Part shown: positions 10,081 to 23,764 of the stretch, in pieces
Numbering within the stretch: the stretch's first letter is position 1
Layout of the letters: every line of letters begins with the position of its first letter
Assembly: GCA_963575745.1 (NCBI GenBank)
Contig: CAUYUJ010015715.1
Span: forward strand, 455,929-519,928
Length of the DNA: 64,000 nt
Reading direction: 5' to 3'
Origin: Prorocentrum cordatum
Lineage: Eukaryota > Sar > Dinophyceae > Prorocentrales > Prorocentraceae
Notes under the pieces: generated by a model
Seen by the model: the letters and a program-made list of their open reading frames with translations, nothing else
The model's database searches: none
Told to the model about the DNA's origin: nothing
Translations under genes and position numbers: made by a program

Positions 10081-10350
10081 ATGACGATGGATAAGATAAC
10101 GGACCACTGAGCATCCTTGCATCATTGCATCTGTATCTCCTGTCCGCATCCTCCGCCCCCCCTGTCCTTTTCCTCCTCCCTCCCTCTCGGTGTTGCGCCC
10201 GTGGCGCCCCCCTTCTTCCCACCAGCCCCCCCCCTGGCGCTGCGCTCATCCCGCTCTCCCCATCGACCCGCGCCCCCCCCCCCCCCGCCGCAGCCATTTG
10301 GGCTATATATGGGCGCGCGGCGCCCGCCTCCCAGCGGCCCGCCTGCAGAT

Positions 10351-13300
10351 ATGGGCAAATTGACAGCTGCTGATGCGTCTGGGACGGCCAGCATCCGCGC
10401 GTTTGCCAAGGCGCCAGCGGCAGCGCCCAAGGCCATGGGCAAGCGAGCGGCGTCGGCGCGCGATGCAGCCGCCGGCGCCGGGGGCGCCAGCCAGCCCAAG
10501 AGGCGGCGCGGCGGTCGGGCGGCGTCGAGCACTGCAGCGGGCGCGGCAGTCGGCGTTCAGGCGGCGGCGGCGGACGCGGCTGACGGCGCAGCCGGCGTCG
10601 ATGCCGCATCGGGCGCGCCCGGCCTGCATCCGCGGGCCGAGGCTGCCCTTGCACGCAAACGAGCAAAGTTTGCATCGGCCCATGGGTCGGGCGCGCTGCC
10701 ACCGGCGGTCCCGCCGAGTGGCGACGCGGCCGCCGAGCTCGACGAGATCGAGGCCATCGGTGCCGAGCTCTGGCCGGCTTCGGCCGAGGAGGACTCGGAG
10801 AACGGTGCTGCGCGCCAGTCCCAGCCAGCCACGACGGATGTTGATCCGCCTGGGTTGCCGCCGACGCTGGCAGCTCCAGCTCCGCCGCCTCCGGGCGCAT
10901 CCGCGGCGTCCGTGGCGGCTGGCTGCGGCGCGGCGCAAGAGGCGCCGTCGGATGCCGTCGCAGCATGGGGCGTCAAAGCAGATGCAACGCCTGCGCCACC
11001 AGCGGGCGCGCCCATGCCCGATCCATCGAGTGCCGAGCCCGACGTACCAGCGCCGGCTGCAGCGATGTCGGCCGTAGTGTCGGCCGTTGCCAGGTTAACG
11101 TCGGAGACTGAGACCGCGGCGGAGCCGTCGCCGTCCGCCGACGCACCACCCGACGCAGTCGCATCGGCCCACGTGCCGAGCCAGGACCTTGCGCCGCCAG
11201 CGACTCCAGTCGACCCCCCCACGAAGACGGGCGACTCGGGGACCGCGGCCGCCGCGGCGGCGCCCCCCACTGACACTGACTGCCCCGTGCCCGCAGCAGC
11301 CGAGAGCGCGGGGATGCCGCAAGCAGTCTACCTCGCGACGACGGGCGACTCGGGGACTGCGACCGCCGCGGCCGCCGTGGTGGCGGTCGCCCCCGCGGAC
11401 TGTCCCGCAGCGCTCGCAGCTGTAGCAGCCGAGAGCGCGGAGCTCCCGGAGCCGCCGCGTCCAGTCGGCCCCCCGACGACGGGCGACGCGGAGTCCGCGG
11501 CCGCTACGGCCGCCGCGGCGGTGGTCACCACTGACACTGTCTGCGCAGACTGCCCCGCAGCAGCGCCCCCCGCCGAAGCAGCCGAGAGCGCGGGGCCGCC
11601 GCGACCAGTCAGCCCCCCGACGACTGGCGACTCGGAGACCGCGGCCACCGCGGCGGCGGCCCCCACTGGCCCCGCTGAGACTGACTGCCCCGCAGCCGCA
11701 GCAGCCGAGAGCGCGGGGCCGCCGCGCCCAGTCGGGCCCCCGACGACGGGCGACTCGGAGACCGCGGCCGCCGCGGCGGCGCCCCCCACCCCCACTGACA
11801 CTGACCGCCCCGCAGCCGCAGCAGCCGAGAGCGCGGAGTTGCCGCAGGCAGTCGACCTCGCGACGACGGGCGACTCGGAGACCGCGACCGCCGCGGCCGC
11901 CGTAGCGGCGGTCGCCCCCGCTGACTGCCCCGCAGCGCTCGCAGCTGCAGCAGCCGAGAGCGCGGAGCTCCCAGAGCCGCCGCGTCCAGTCGGCCCCCCG
12001 ACGACGGGCGACGCGGAGACCGCGGCCGCTACGGCCGCCGCGGCGGTGGCCCTCACCGACGCTGACTGTCCCGCAGCAGCGCCCACCGCCGCAGCAGCCG
12101 AGAGCGCGGAGCCGCCGCGACCAGTCAGCCCCCCGACGCCGGGCGACTCGGAGACCGCGGTCGCTGCGACCGCCGCGGCGGCGGCCGCCCCCGCTGACTG
12201 CCCCGCAGCAGCGCCCGCAGCCGCAGCGGCCGAGAGCGCGGAGCCGCCGCGTCCAGTTGGCCCCTCGTCAGCGGGCGATTTGGAGACCGCGACCGCTGCG
12301 GCCGCCGCGGCGGCGCCCCCCGCCCCCGCTGACCGCCGCCCCGCAGCGCCCCCTGACGCAGCAGCCGAGAGCGCGGGGCCGCCGCAGCCCGTCGGCGACG
12401 CGATGACGGGTGCCTCGGAGAACGCGGCCGTCGCGACGGAGGCCGCGGCGGCCCCCGCTAACAGCCCCGCCGCGCCCCCGGCCGAAGCAGCCGGCCGCGC
12501 GGCGCTGTCGGTCAGCCTCCCGACAGCGCTCCGCCCGGGGGGGTCGAGACTCCTGGGCGATGTGGGCGCTCCTTTGCCGCCGCAGCCATGCGCCTGTGGC
12601 TCCTTCAGCGACGCGGGGGTCGGCATGGGGCCACTGACAGGGCCGCGCCCGCACGTGGTGCGGTCGCTCGACGACCTCATGAGTTGGGCGCACGACGCCC
12701 TATCCAGCCTTGCGCGGGCCTGCGGGCGACGCATCTTGCTGGACATCCACAAGGCCTTCGCAGACACAACGTACACCACGGCGTTTTCAGGCGTGGACGC
12801 TCCGGGGACGGCTGCGAACGTCATTGGCGCTACGCTCAATGACATGGTGGGCCACCACGCGGGCCGTCTTGATCCGATGCGCCATTTGGCGTCGACGGAG
12901 CTGCTGGAGGAGTGCAATCGCGAGCTGGAGCTAGAGGCGCCTTCCAGGCCCGCGCCAGAGCACATGTTCTGCGACATTGAGGACTTTTGGAACCCTAGCC
13001 TACGCCAGCAGATTCTTAACGCTCAGAGGATCCCGTTCAGCACGTTTGAATCGATCATCAAGAAGCCGGGATGCGTGCACCTGGTGGCGAAGTGTCGCAC
13101 CTGCGGCGGTCGCTGTCGACACCCCACAGGCAAGCTGCATATCGGCGGCACGCCGTGCATCGACTGGTGCCCGGGAGGTGCCCGTGAGCGAGACGAGGGG
13201 AAGACGTCATCCGTCTTGGCCGTCTGGATCGCGATGAGGATCAAGATACAGGAGGCGTGCATCGTGCATGAAAACTCGCACCGCTTCGACCTGCAGGTGC

Positions 13301-14109
13301 TGGAGCGCACTCTAGGGCACATCTACTGCATTGTCAGCCACATCCTCGAACCCACGGACCTCGGATGGCCGGTGCGCCGCCACCGGCGCTGGACGATCTT
13401 GCTGCACAAGGCTCACGTGATCGACACTCGTTGCACCCTCGATAATGTCATCAGGCTGTTCCACAGGCGCCGCCGCTGCACCTTCAGAGCGTTCCTCATC
13501 GCCGACGATGCCGAGCAGGCGGGCGAGGTTTATTGGGCCCGTCGTCGCAAGTCGAGTCAGTCACACGACCCTGCTATCACACTGGAGTCCTGCATGGAGA
13601 TCGTCGCCAGCGCGCCCGGGGCGTTCCGCAGCAGCCTTTCGCCGTGGGAGTTGGATAACCTGACGTCCTACGAGGAGAAGTCCGCGGCCAGGGGCGAGGC
13701 AGGCTGCGTGCATAGCCTCATTCAGAACAGTCAGTGCGGGTCCAGGGGCGTCTCATCATGTCCGGAGGTTCTCTACTCGATCATTTCGAACCCGTCGTTG
13801 CACTACGTGTCGGGGAGCGAGCGTTGGATGGCCCCCATGGAACTTCTCGTTGCCCAGGGGTTCCCGGTGAGGCCCGAGCTCGCTACGCCGCGTTCGGGCG
13901 TGCCGCGGCGCCTCTGCAGCTTCGCCATCGCTCGCGAGGGTGGCGCTGGAAGGAGTCGCAACGCCATCCTTATGCAGGCGGGGAACTCCATGAACGTCAA
14001 CGTTGTGGGCGTCCACCTGCTCTACCTCTTGGGGTTCGTTACGCGGGTCGACCAGGTGGATGGCTTGCGATCCATTGCCAGTGCCATGAGCTGGCCAGAT
14101 TCAGAGTGA
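10351..14109 (+). CDS. C5-type DNA (cytosine) methyltransferase-like protein, intronless
   Basis: The frame is open from 10117, but the likely start is ATG 10351 (MGKLTAADASG), just after a CAG. It gives 1252 residues. Residues about 1-280 are basic and Ala-rich, and 285-720 are an Ala/Pro/Thr repeat region. The C-terminal third carries the C5-methyltransferase motif order: motif I-like AFSGVDAPG (about 811), motif IV GGTPCIDWC with the catalytic-type Pro-Cys (935-936), motif VI HENS (973-976, ENV in most enzymes), motif VIII-like WPVRRHRRW (1006-1014), motif IX-like RWMAPMELLVAQGFP (1158-1172) and motif X GNSMNVN (1211-1217). These enzymes transfer methyl from SAM to cytosine in DNA. Family placement is by motif only. 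Substitutions in motifs I and VI leave activity open. No accessory chromatin-reader domain is visible. Confidence 0.75.
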   Translation: MGKLTAADASGTASIRAFAKAPAAAPKAMGKRAASARDAAAGAGGASQPKRRRGGRAASSTAAGAAVGVQAAAADAADGAAGVDAASGAPGLHPRAEAALARKRAKFASAHGSGALPPAVPPSGDAAAELDEIEAIGAELWPASAEEDSENGAARQSQPATTDVDPPGLPPTLAAPAPPPPGASAASVAAGCGAAQEAPSDAVAAWGVKADATPAPPAGAPMPDPSSAEPDVPAPAAAMSAVVSAVARLTSETETAAEPSPSADAPPDAVASAHVPSQDLAPPATPVDPPTKTGDSGTAAAAAAPPTDTDCPVPAAAESAGMPQAVYLATTGDSGTATAAAAVVAVAPADCPAALAAVAAESAELPEPPRPVGPPTTGDAESAAATAAAAVVTTDTVCADCPAAAPPAEAAESAGPPRPVSPPTTGDSETAATAAAAPTGPAETDCPAAAAAESAGPPRPVGPPTTGDSETAAAAAAPPTPTDTDRPAAAAAESAELPQAVDLATTGDSETATAAAAVAAVAPADCPAALAAAAAESAELPEPPRPVGPPTTGDAETAAATAAAAVALTDADCPAAAPTAAAAESAEPPRPVSPPTPGDSETAVAATAAAAAAPADCPAAAPAAAAAESAEPPRPVGPSSAGDLETATAAAAAAAPPAPADRRPAAPPDAAAESAGPPQPVGDAMTGASENAAVATEAAAAPANSPAAPPAEAAGRAALSVSLPTALRPGGSRLLGDVGAPLPPQPCACGSFSDAGVGMGPLTGPRPHVVRSLDDLMSWAHDALSSLARACGRRILLDIHKAFADTTYTTAFSGVDAPGTAANVIGATLNDMVGHHAGRLDPMRHLASTELLEECNRELELEAPSRPAPEHMFCDIEDFWNPSLRQQILNAQRIPFSTFESIIKKPGCVHLVAKCRTCGGRCRHPTGKLHIGGTPCIDWCPGGARERDEGKTSSVLAVWIAMRIKIQEACIVHENSHRFDLQVLERTLGHIYCIVSHILEPTDLGWPVRRHRRWTILLHKAHVIDTRCTLDNVIRLFHRRRRCTFRAFLIADDAEQAGEVYWARRRKSSQSHDPAITLESCMEIVASAPGAFRSSLSPWELDNLTSYEEKSAARGEAGCVHSLIQNSQCGSRGVSSCPEVLYSIISNPSLHYVSGSERWMAPMELLVAQGFPVRPELATPRSGVPRRLCSFAIAREGGAGRSRNAILMQAGNSMNVNVVGVHLLYLLGFVTRVDQVDGLRSIASAMSWPDSE
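11200..12520 (+). repeat. Coding repeat region with 525-bp higher-order period
   Basis: About eleven units of 38-46 codons, each built as AAAESAEPPRPVGPPTTGDS followed by an Ala run and DCPAA. The distinctive variant QAV(Y/D)LATTGDS starts near 11320 and again near 11845, giving a 525-bp (175-codon) higher-order repeat of four unit types. The frame is preserved throughout, so the repeat has expanded under coding constraint. Confidence 0.85.
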
Positions 14110-15589
14110 GGGCCGTGTACTCGCATTGTCAGATCGGCCTGGTGGGACTGTGCTTTGTCTGTCAGCCCAGCCATTAATTCGTAGAGCGCGTGTGCTACAT
14201 GATAGGCACATCGCAGTAGTTAGATGGCGAGGACATTGGCATTGGAGTTGGGAGAAGTTGAGAGGACACTGTATTGGGATAGGCTGAGGGGGGGGCGGGG
14301 GGGTTCTGGCTTGCCGCGGGGCTCCTGCGTGTCCAACGTGCTCCAGGCCCCGATCGGACCGAGACCAGACCGACGGAATCCAAGTCTGCCCGGGGGTCCC
14401 GAGGGCCTGTTTCGGGCCCGCGCCGCCTGGCACCTTGGCTTTGATTGCGTATCTCGGTGCCTCCGCGGGGCGCGTCCAGTTTCAGTCTCGGAGACTCGGA
14501 GACTGTCAGTCTCAGTCTCGGTCTTCGGCGGGGCTCGGGCCCGCGGTCACTTTGTAAAGCTTTCTTCCGACCGGAGCTCGTGTGCAATATACGACGCGGC
14601 CGCTTATTCAGGCTCCAGGCTCGCCCCTTTCAGAGCCCCTTGCGGGGTCGCACGCATGCTGCTTCATGTCGCTGGGGGCGACTCGGGATTCCGAGGCCAT
14701 GCGACCGCGAGTGCGCACCCATGTCATTGTCATCATTATCATCACTGTTGTTCTTGGACGTTGGACGCCCCCTCCCCCTCCCTCGCTCACCCGCCCTCTC
14801 CGTCTCACCCTCCGTCTGCCCACGCTCCATCCGCCGCCTGGACATCGGCGTTGGCATGCGGCGTCGACGGCGGGAGACGGCGTCGAGCTGCGTCGGCGAC
14901 TGCCAGAGACGGCAGCGTTGAGATCGGCGACTGACGACGACGCTGGACATCATGACATCGGCAGCGACGGCAGCGACGACGGACGACCTCGCCCCCCCCC
15001 CCCGCTTCCGCGCCGCAAGGGCGGCGGCGCTGCTGCCGGAGCTGCCCGCGGAGCTCGGTGGCGGCGGCGGCGCCGGCGCCTGGGGCTGCACAACGCGCGC
15101 GACGGCGTCGCCGCCGCCCGTCCCGTCGCCGTCATCGATATCTAGCGCCGTCGCTTCACTATCGCCGTCCAGCGCCCTGTCCTCCTCCTCCTCCTCCTCC
15201 TCCTCCTCCTCGTCCTCCTCCTCGTCCTCCTCCTCAGCCTCCTCCTCCTCATCCTCATCCTCCTCCTCCTCTTCCTCGCCCTCCTCCTCCTCCTCGCCCG
15301 CCCCGTCTGCCGTCGTCGTCGTCGGCGTCGGCCGTGCCATTCGATGCGACCGTTATGTGTTGCGCTGTGTTGCCCCAGTGTCCATTGCCCCATGGCCCAT
15401 GGCCCTCGCATCGCCAGCCCGACATTGCGAGTCCGACAGCCAGCCTACCAGCCGCACGCTGTGTCGCAGGTGTCCCCGTGCCCTCCCCACATTCCCGTGG
15501 CCGCCGCCCGTGCGGCTCAAGCTTGCGTCTTTCGCGTTGTGCGCGCCGTCTAGCTTCGCGCGCTTCTGCCCCGGGCCACGCTTCCAGCT
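14110..15589. other. Intergenic stretch with TCC microsatellite
   Basis: No recognisable exon. An imperfect (TCC)n tract lies at about 15179-15302, with C-runs near 14993-15003. Frames through the tract translate only Ser, Pro or Glu runs. Confidence 0.6.
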
Positions 15590-20280
<4,691 letters not shown>

Positions 20281-21600
20281 GTGCGGCGCTGCGACGGCTG
20301 CGACCCGCCGTCGCGCCCGCGTGCCACGGGTGGCGCGCGGTGCCGGCGGTGGGGGCCCGCGCCTCGTCTCGTCACTGCTTCGAAACGACGATGGGCCGAT
20401 GATAGTACGATGTCGTACGACGATGCGACGATGCGTTACGACGGTGCATCCGATAGGATACGACTACGATGAGATTGTCGGCAGTCCGAGTCATTCGATC
20501 GGAGCGGTCCCGCGTATCGAAGCAGTGTCGAGCGGCGGCGGAATCTGGCAGATCTGCCGAAGCGTGAATTCATCATCGTAGCTGCAGGGCCGCAGCTACT
20601 ATGCGTCGGCGCGCAGTGCAGCGCGATCTCGCACAGCAGCCGGGGAGCGGCTGCCCGTGCGCGGCGCGACGCCTGCCGCTCGGGAGGCGGCGGCCTCGGA
20701 GCCTCAGGGAGGAGATGAGATGATGAGATGGAGGAGATGATGAGGACATGATGAGGACTGAACGAGGCTCATGCTCAGCTCAGCCGCTGCGACACTGTGT
20801 GTCTGGCGTTGGGGGCGCGCGCCTTAAATAGCGCCCCCGCGACTAAGGACAGGGACCCCGCGCGCCGAGACGGCAAACGGATCGCCTGCTCAACGTGGTT
20901 GGGGTGATGAGGACACACAGGGGTAGGACTATGAGTTTGAAGATGAGGGGTCGCATGAGGAGGATGATGAGCACGATGAGGATGATGAGGATGATGAGGA
21001 GCGAGGCGTACGAGGATAGGGTGAGGATGGGGGTGGGATGAGGCCTTCAACAAGTGGGGTGATGCTGCAGGTGAGCGGTGATGAAGAGGCGGGTGCGGAC
21101 GACGAGGGATGAGGTGACCGCGCTCTCGTCCTCGGCCCTCTCCCTCCTACCCCCTGCCCCCCTCGCCCCCAGTCCGGCGCCCACCTCTCTACTACTCTAC
21201 TTCCTTCTCATCCCCTCACTCCCCACTCGTCGCCCACCGCCCTCTCCATTCCACTCCCCCCCCCTCCCCTTCCTCCAACACCCCCCCCCGCCTCCCCTTG
21301 GTCCTCAACGCCTCAGCGCATCTCCTCATCTCATCCCCCCCCCTCCCGCGCTGCCGCCGCCAAGCGGGGCGCGCCTGGCGGCTGGCGCCGGCGGCAGCGG
21401 CGGCTTGCCGCGCCCGCCCCGCTGAGCAAAAAGCGGCGTCGCCGTCGGCCATCCCGCCTCGTCGTCGCCCCTCGTCTCTCCCCACGCCTCCGTATCCGCT
21501 CACTCCAACACCGCTCGGCCTCTTCCGCCTCCTGCGTGTCCTCCTCCTCCCCCCTCCTCTGGAGCCGTGCTCTGCACGTCGGCGCTCCAGCCAACCTCTT
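20281..21600. other. Intergenic stretch
   Basis: No supported exon. It has GATGATGAGGA-type purine repeats around 20710-21000 and pyrimidine-rich DNA at 21130-21360. Base composition drops to more AT-rich DNA just after 21600, which marks the border of the retroelement block. Confidence 0.55.
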
Positions 21601-22050
21601 TGCTGGGCTGTGTAACGTCCACTGTGTTGCATGTCATTGTATTGGCATGTAGGCATTGAGACCACATTTCTGCTAAGTAAAAACGTCCACTTCACGGATC
21701 GTTGGTTTCACAACATCGTTAGAATTGAAAGTTAGCATCTTTGACTTGTCTTTTTCGTCTTTGTTCTATTCAACAAGCTTCACGGACTCCGTCGAGGCCT
21801 CATCTCTGTGCAATGGATGAATCTTAGTTAGCCTGACTCCCTTCTGTTGGAGCCAAGGCCAGATATCATCAATATTACCGTCACCAAAGTAAGGACTTAG
21901 CCCCCTTTGCCAGACAATCGGTTCTAAATTTGGAACCCATGCCATCTGCGCCTCCCGGACTTTGTCCGTGGCCTGTGTTCGATCATCATCTCGGTATCTT
22001 TCGACCTCGAGGTCCTGCTCCAGCTTCCAACCGTTCTGTATGGCAACGTT

Positions 22051-22881
22051 TTACAAATGCACATATGCATCGTGCAGTCGCAGCTCGTGCAAAACGTCTC
22101 CTGCTGGGTCGCTCACACACTGCGGCGGCTTTCCCTTGATGACTGTTGGTTTTCTAATGAAGAAAACAATCTCGGTAGTTACCCATATACCGTCTCCACA
22201 AGTCTCCTCAGCAACGGAGTACGTTATGTGCGTATTGGGGTTATCAATACATGGAAAAGAATACACCCCAGCCGTGTGCGCCTTGACGTTGCATCCGTAT
22301 CTGGGACCAGAAGGAAGCAATTGATGACCTTCCAATATTGTGTGAAGGGCAGTCACAGACGTACCGTGGGACTGCTTGGGCCAGCTTGCGGATGGGTCTA
22401 AGACCTCCGCAAGCTTTTCGTCATTCACGAAGAAGGGTAACGAGAGTCCAACACAATGGGCAACGCCCACTCTATGGGTCTCCACCGACAACTTAGCCCA
22501 ATTCAGACGATCAGCAACTGTAGCTGCTGGGTCTGCTCTTGACTGGTCGGCTTTGACCCTGAAGAAACGTGCCCAATTCGGAACCATATAGTTTGGTTCC
22601 AGAGGTGGGGTTCTCTTTGACTTCTGTAGCAACTGAAAATCCAGCCACGCTTCCCCTTGCGCGGCTTTCTGAACCATCTTTTGTTGCTGGCTCCGAGGCG
22701 GGCCTTTCCCTTGTGCAACCTCTGCAGCGCGGCCTTCCTCGCCTGGGCAAGCGTTCCCAGGCATCATGCCTCGATGGAGGTTGCCACTAGCGACCGTAAA
22801 CGGACGAAGAAAATCATGATGAACGATTTCTGTCCCTGTCGCACTTTTATATGGCAACCTCTTCGTCTGCTGATACGACAA
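22051..22881 (-). CDS. ADP-ribosyltransferase-like accessory ORF
   Basis: 276 codons. Residues 172-175 are HGTS, followed by ALHTILEGHQLLPSG, AGVYSFP (GVY 205-207), a Tyr about 20 residues later, GDGIWVTTEIVF and a C-terminal hydrophobic strand. The set H-G-T...I-L...G...G-x-Y...Y...GDG matches the first half of the PARP/ART fold (His and Tyr of the H-Y-phi group) and a pattern I know from many dinoflagellate retroelement-linked ORFs. Members with this fold transfer ADP-ribose from NAD, but many such proteins are inactive, and no catalytic Glu can be assigned here. The frame has no stop upstream to about 22881, so the true start may be in the preceding ORF. Confidence 0.4.
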   Translation of the reverse strand: MSYQQTKRLPYKSATGTEIVHHDFLRPFTVASGNLHRGMMPGNACPGEEGRAAEVAQGKGPPRSQQQKMVQKAAQGEAWLDFQLLQKSKRTPPLEPNYMVPNWARFFRVKADQSRADPAATVADRLNWAKLSVETHRVGVAHCVGLSLPFFVNDEKLAEVLDPSASWPKQSHGTSVTALHTILEGHQLLPSGPRYGCNVKAHTAGVYSFPCIDNPNTHITYSVAEETCGDGIWVTTEIVFFIRKPTVIKGKPPQCVSDPAGDVLHELRLHDAYVHL

Positions 22882-23210
22882 ACGATAGGGCCAATAGCGC
22901 TCCTCTTCTCCAGGGCTACCTTCTTTCGGCCGTTTTGGGAACTTGTGACCGCCGCTGAGCCTGGTTGCACTTCCCTCGGGGCATTTATCGCGAAGGTATT
23001 TCTCTGCTGCTTCTCTGGGCGTTTGGGCTTCTTGAAAATCCGTAGGCGCGCCAAAGGAGGACTGCGGGGCGACTGAGCCGTCCGCGCACTAGAGTCACTG
23101 CCCGAGACGGCTGAGCCGCCGGGCGCAACGGCTCCACTGGAAGCGGCTGCGCCGCTCGGTGGCGCGACGTGAACAGGGATGGCTATGTCACCCGAGGCCG
23201 ACCCACTCAC
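22764..23210 (-). CDS. Ser/Ala/Gly-rich linker ORF
   Basis: 148 codons: a Gly/Ser/Ala-rich N-terminal part and a basic middle (RIFKKPKRPEKQQRN). It ends within the start of the next ORF in another frame. It probably forms the N-terminal linker of the ADP-ribosyltransferase-like protein, split by a shift near 22870. Confidence 0.3.
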   Translation of the reverse strand: MSGSASGDIAIPVHVAPPSGAAASSGAVAPGGSAVSGSDSSARTAQSPRSPPLARLRIFKKPKRPEKQQRNTFAINAPREVQPGSAAVTSSQNGRKKVALEKRSAIGPIVCRISRRRGCHIKVRQGQKSFIMIFFVRLRSLVATSIEA

Positions 23211-23321
23211 CGAAACGGCTCAGCCGCTCGGTGCCATGGCCGGCGCTGCCTTTTGCAGCTCGTTCAGTGCCGAGCGCATATGCTCATCATTTTGCACGCC
23301 TTCTTCCTCCGATCGTTGGCT

Positions 23322-23543
23322 TTACCCCTTCGGCGGCATTCCTGGGCAGAAAATATCTCCACGCGGCAAGAAGTAAGTCTCATCTTTCCAATGGAAAAAG
23401 TCCTCATACGCCATTCCCTGCTTAAGAAAGTTAACAAAAGCCGCTGAGTAATAGGAGTGGATTGCGCCACCTCCAGATCCATCTAAGATGGCTGGAAAAT
23501 CATTGTTGCTCAAGGCTGTTTTAAACGGGCGAGCATTGAGCAT
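23322..23543 (-). CDS. Fragment of accessory coding region
   Basis: 73 codons (LDGSGGGAIHSYYSAAF, KDETYFLPRGDIFCPGMPP). It is coding-like but closed by frameshifts on both sides. It connects the large accessory ORF with the ADP-ribosyltransferase-like ORF, so it is probably the middle of one broken gene. Confidence 0.35.
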   Translation of the reverse strand: MLNARPFKTALSNNDFPAILDGSGGGAIHSYYSAAFVNFLKQGMAYEDFFHWKDETYFLPRGDIFCPGMPPKG

Positions 23544-23764
23544 TGACGTGGGCCTATTGCCCGCTGAGGGGGCCTAGTTCTGCCAGTACAAGACCAGCTC
23601 ATTAACAGCCGCCTCCCGCTGGGCATACCCGTCAGCTCTTGTCGCGCTTGTTATGTGGCCACTCCGCACGGCTGAGCCGCCGGCGGGCTGACAGAAGAAT
23701 AACACGGCCAGCTTGGCAATTTTGGCCAAGTATTCTGCACACAGTTGGCCAGCAGTCGCGCTCA

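Noticed and set aside
11328-12977. Minus-strand 549-codon Ser/Ala-rich frame
   Set aside because: It is the antisense shadow of the methyltransferase repeat region. The plus strand carries the recognisable domain.
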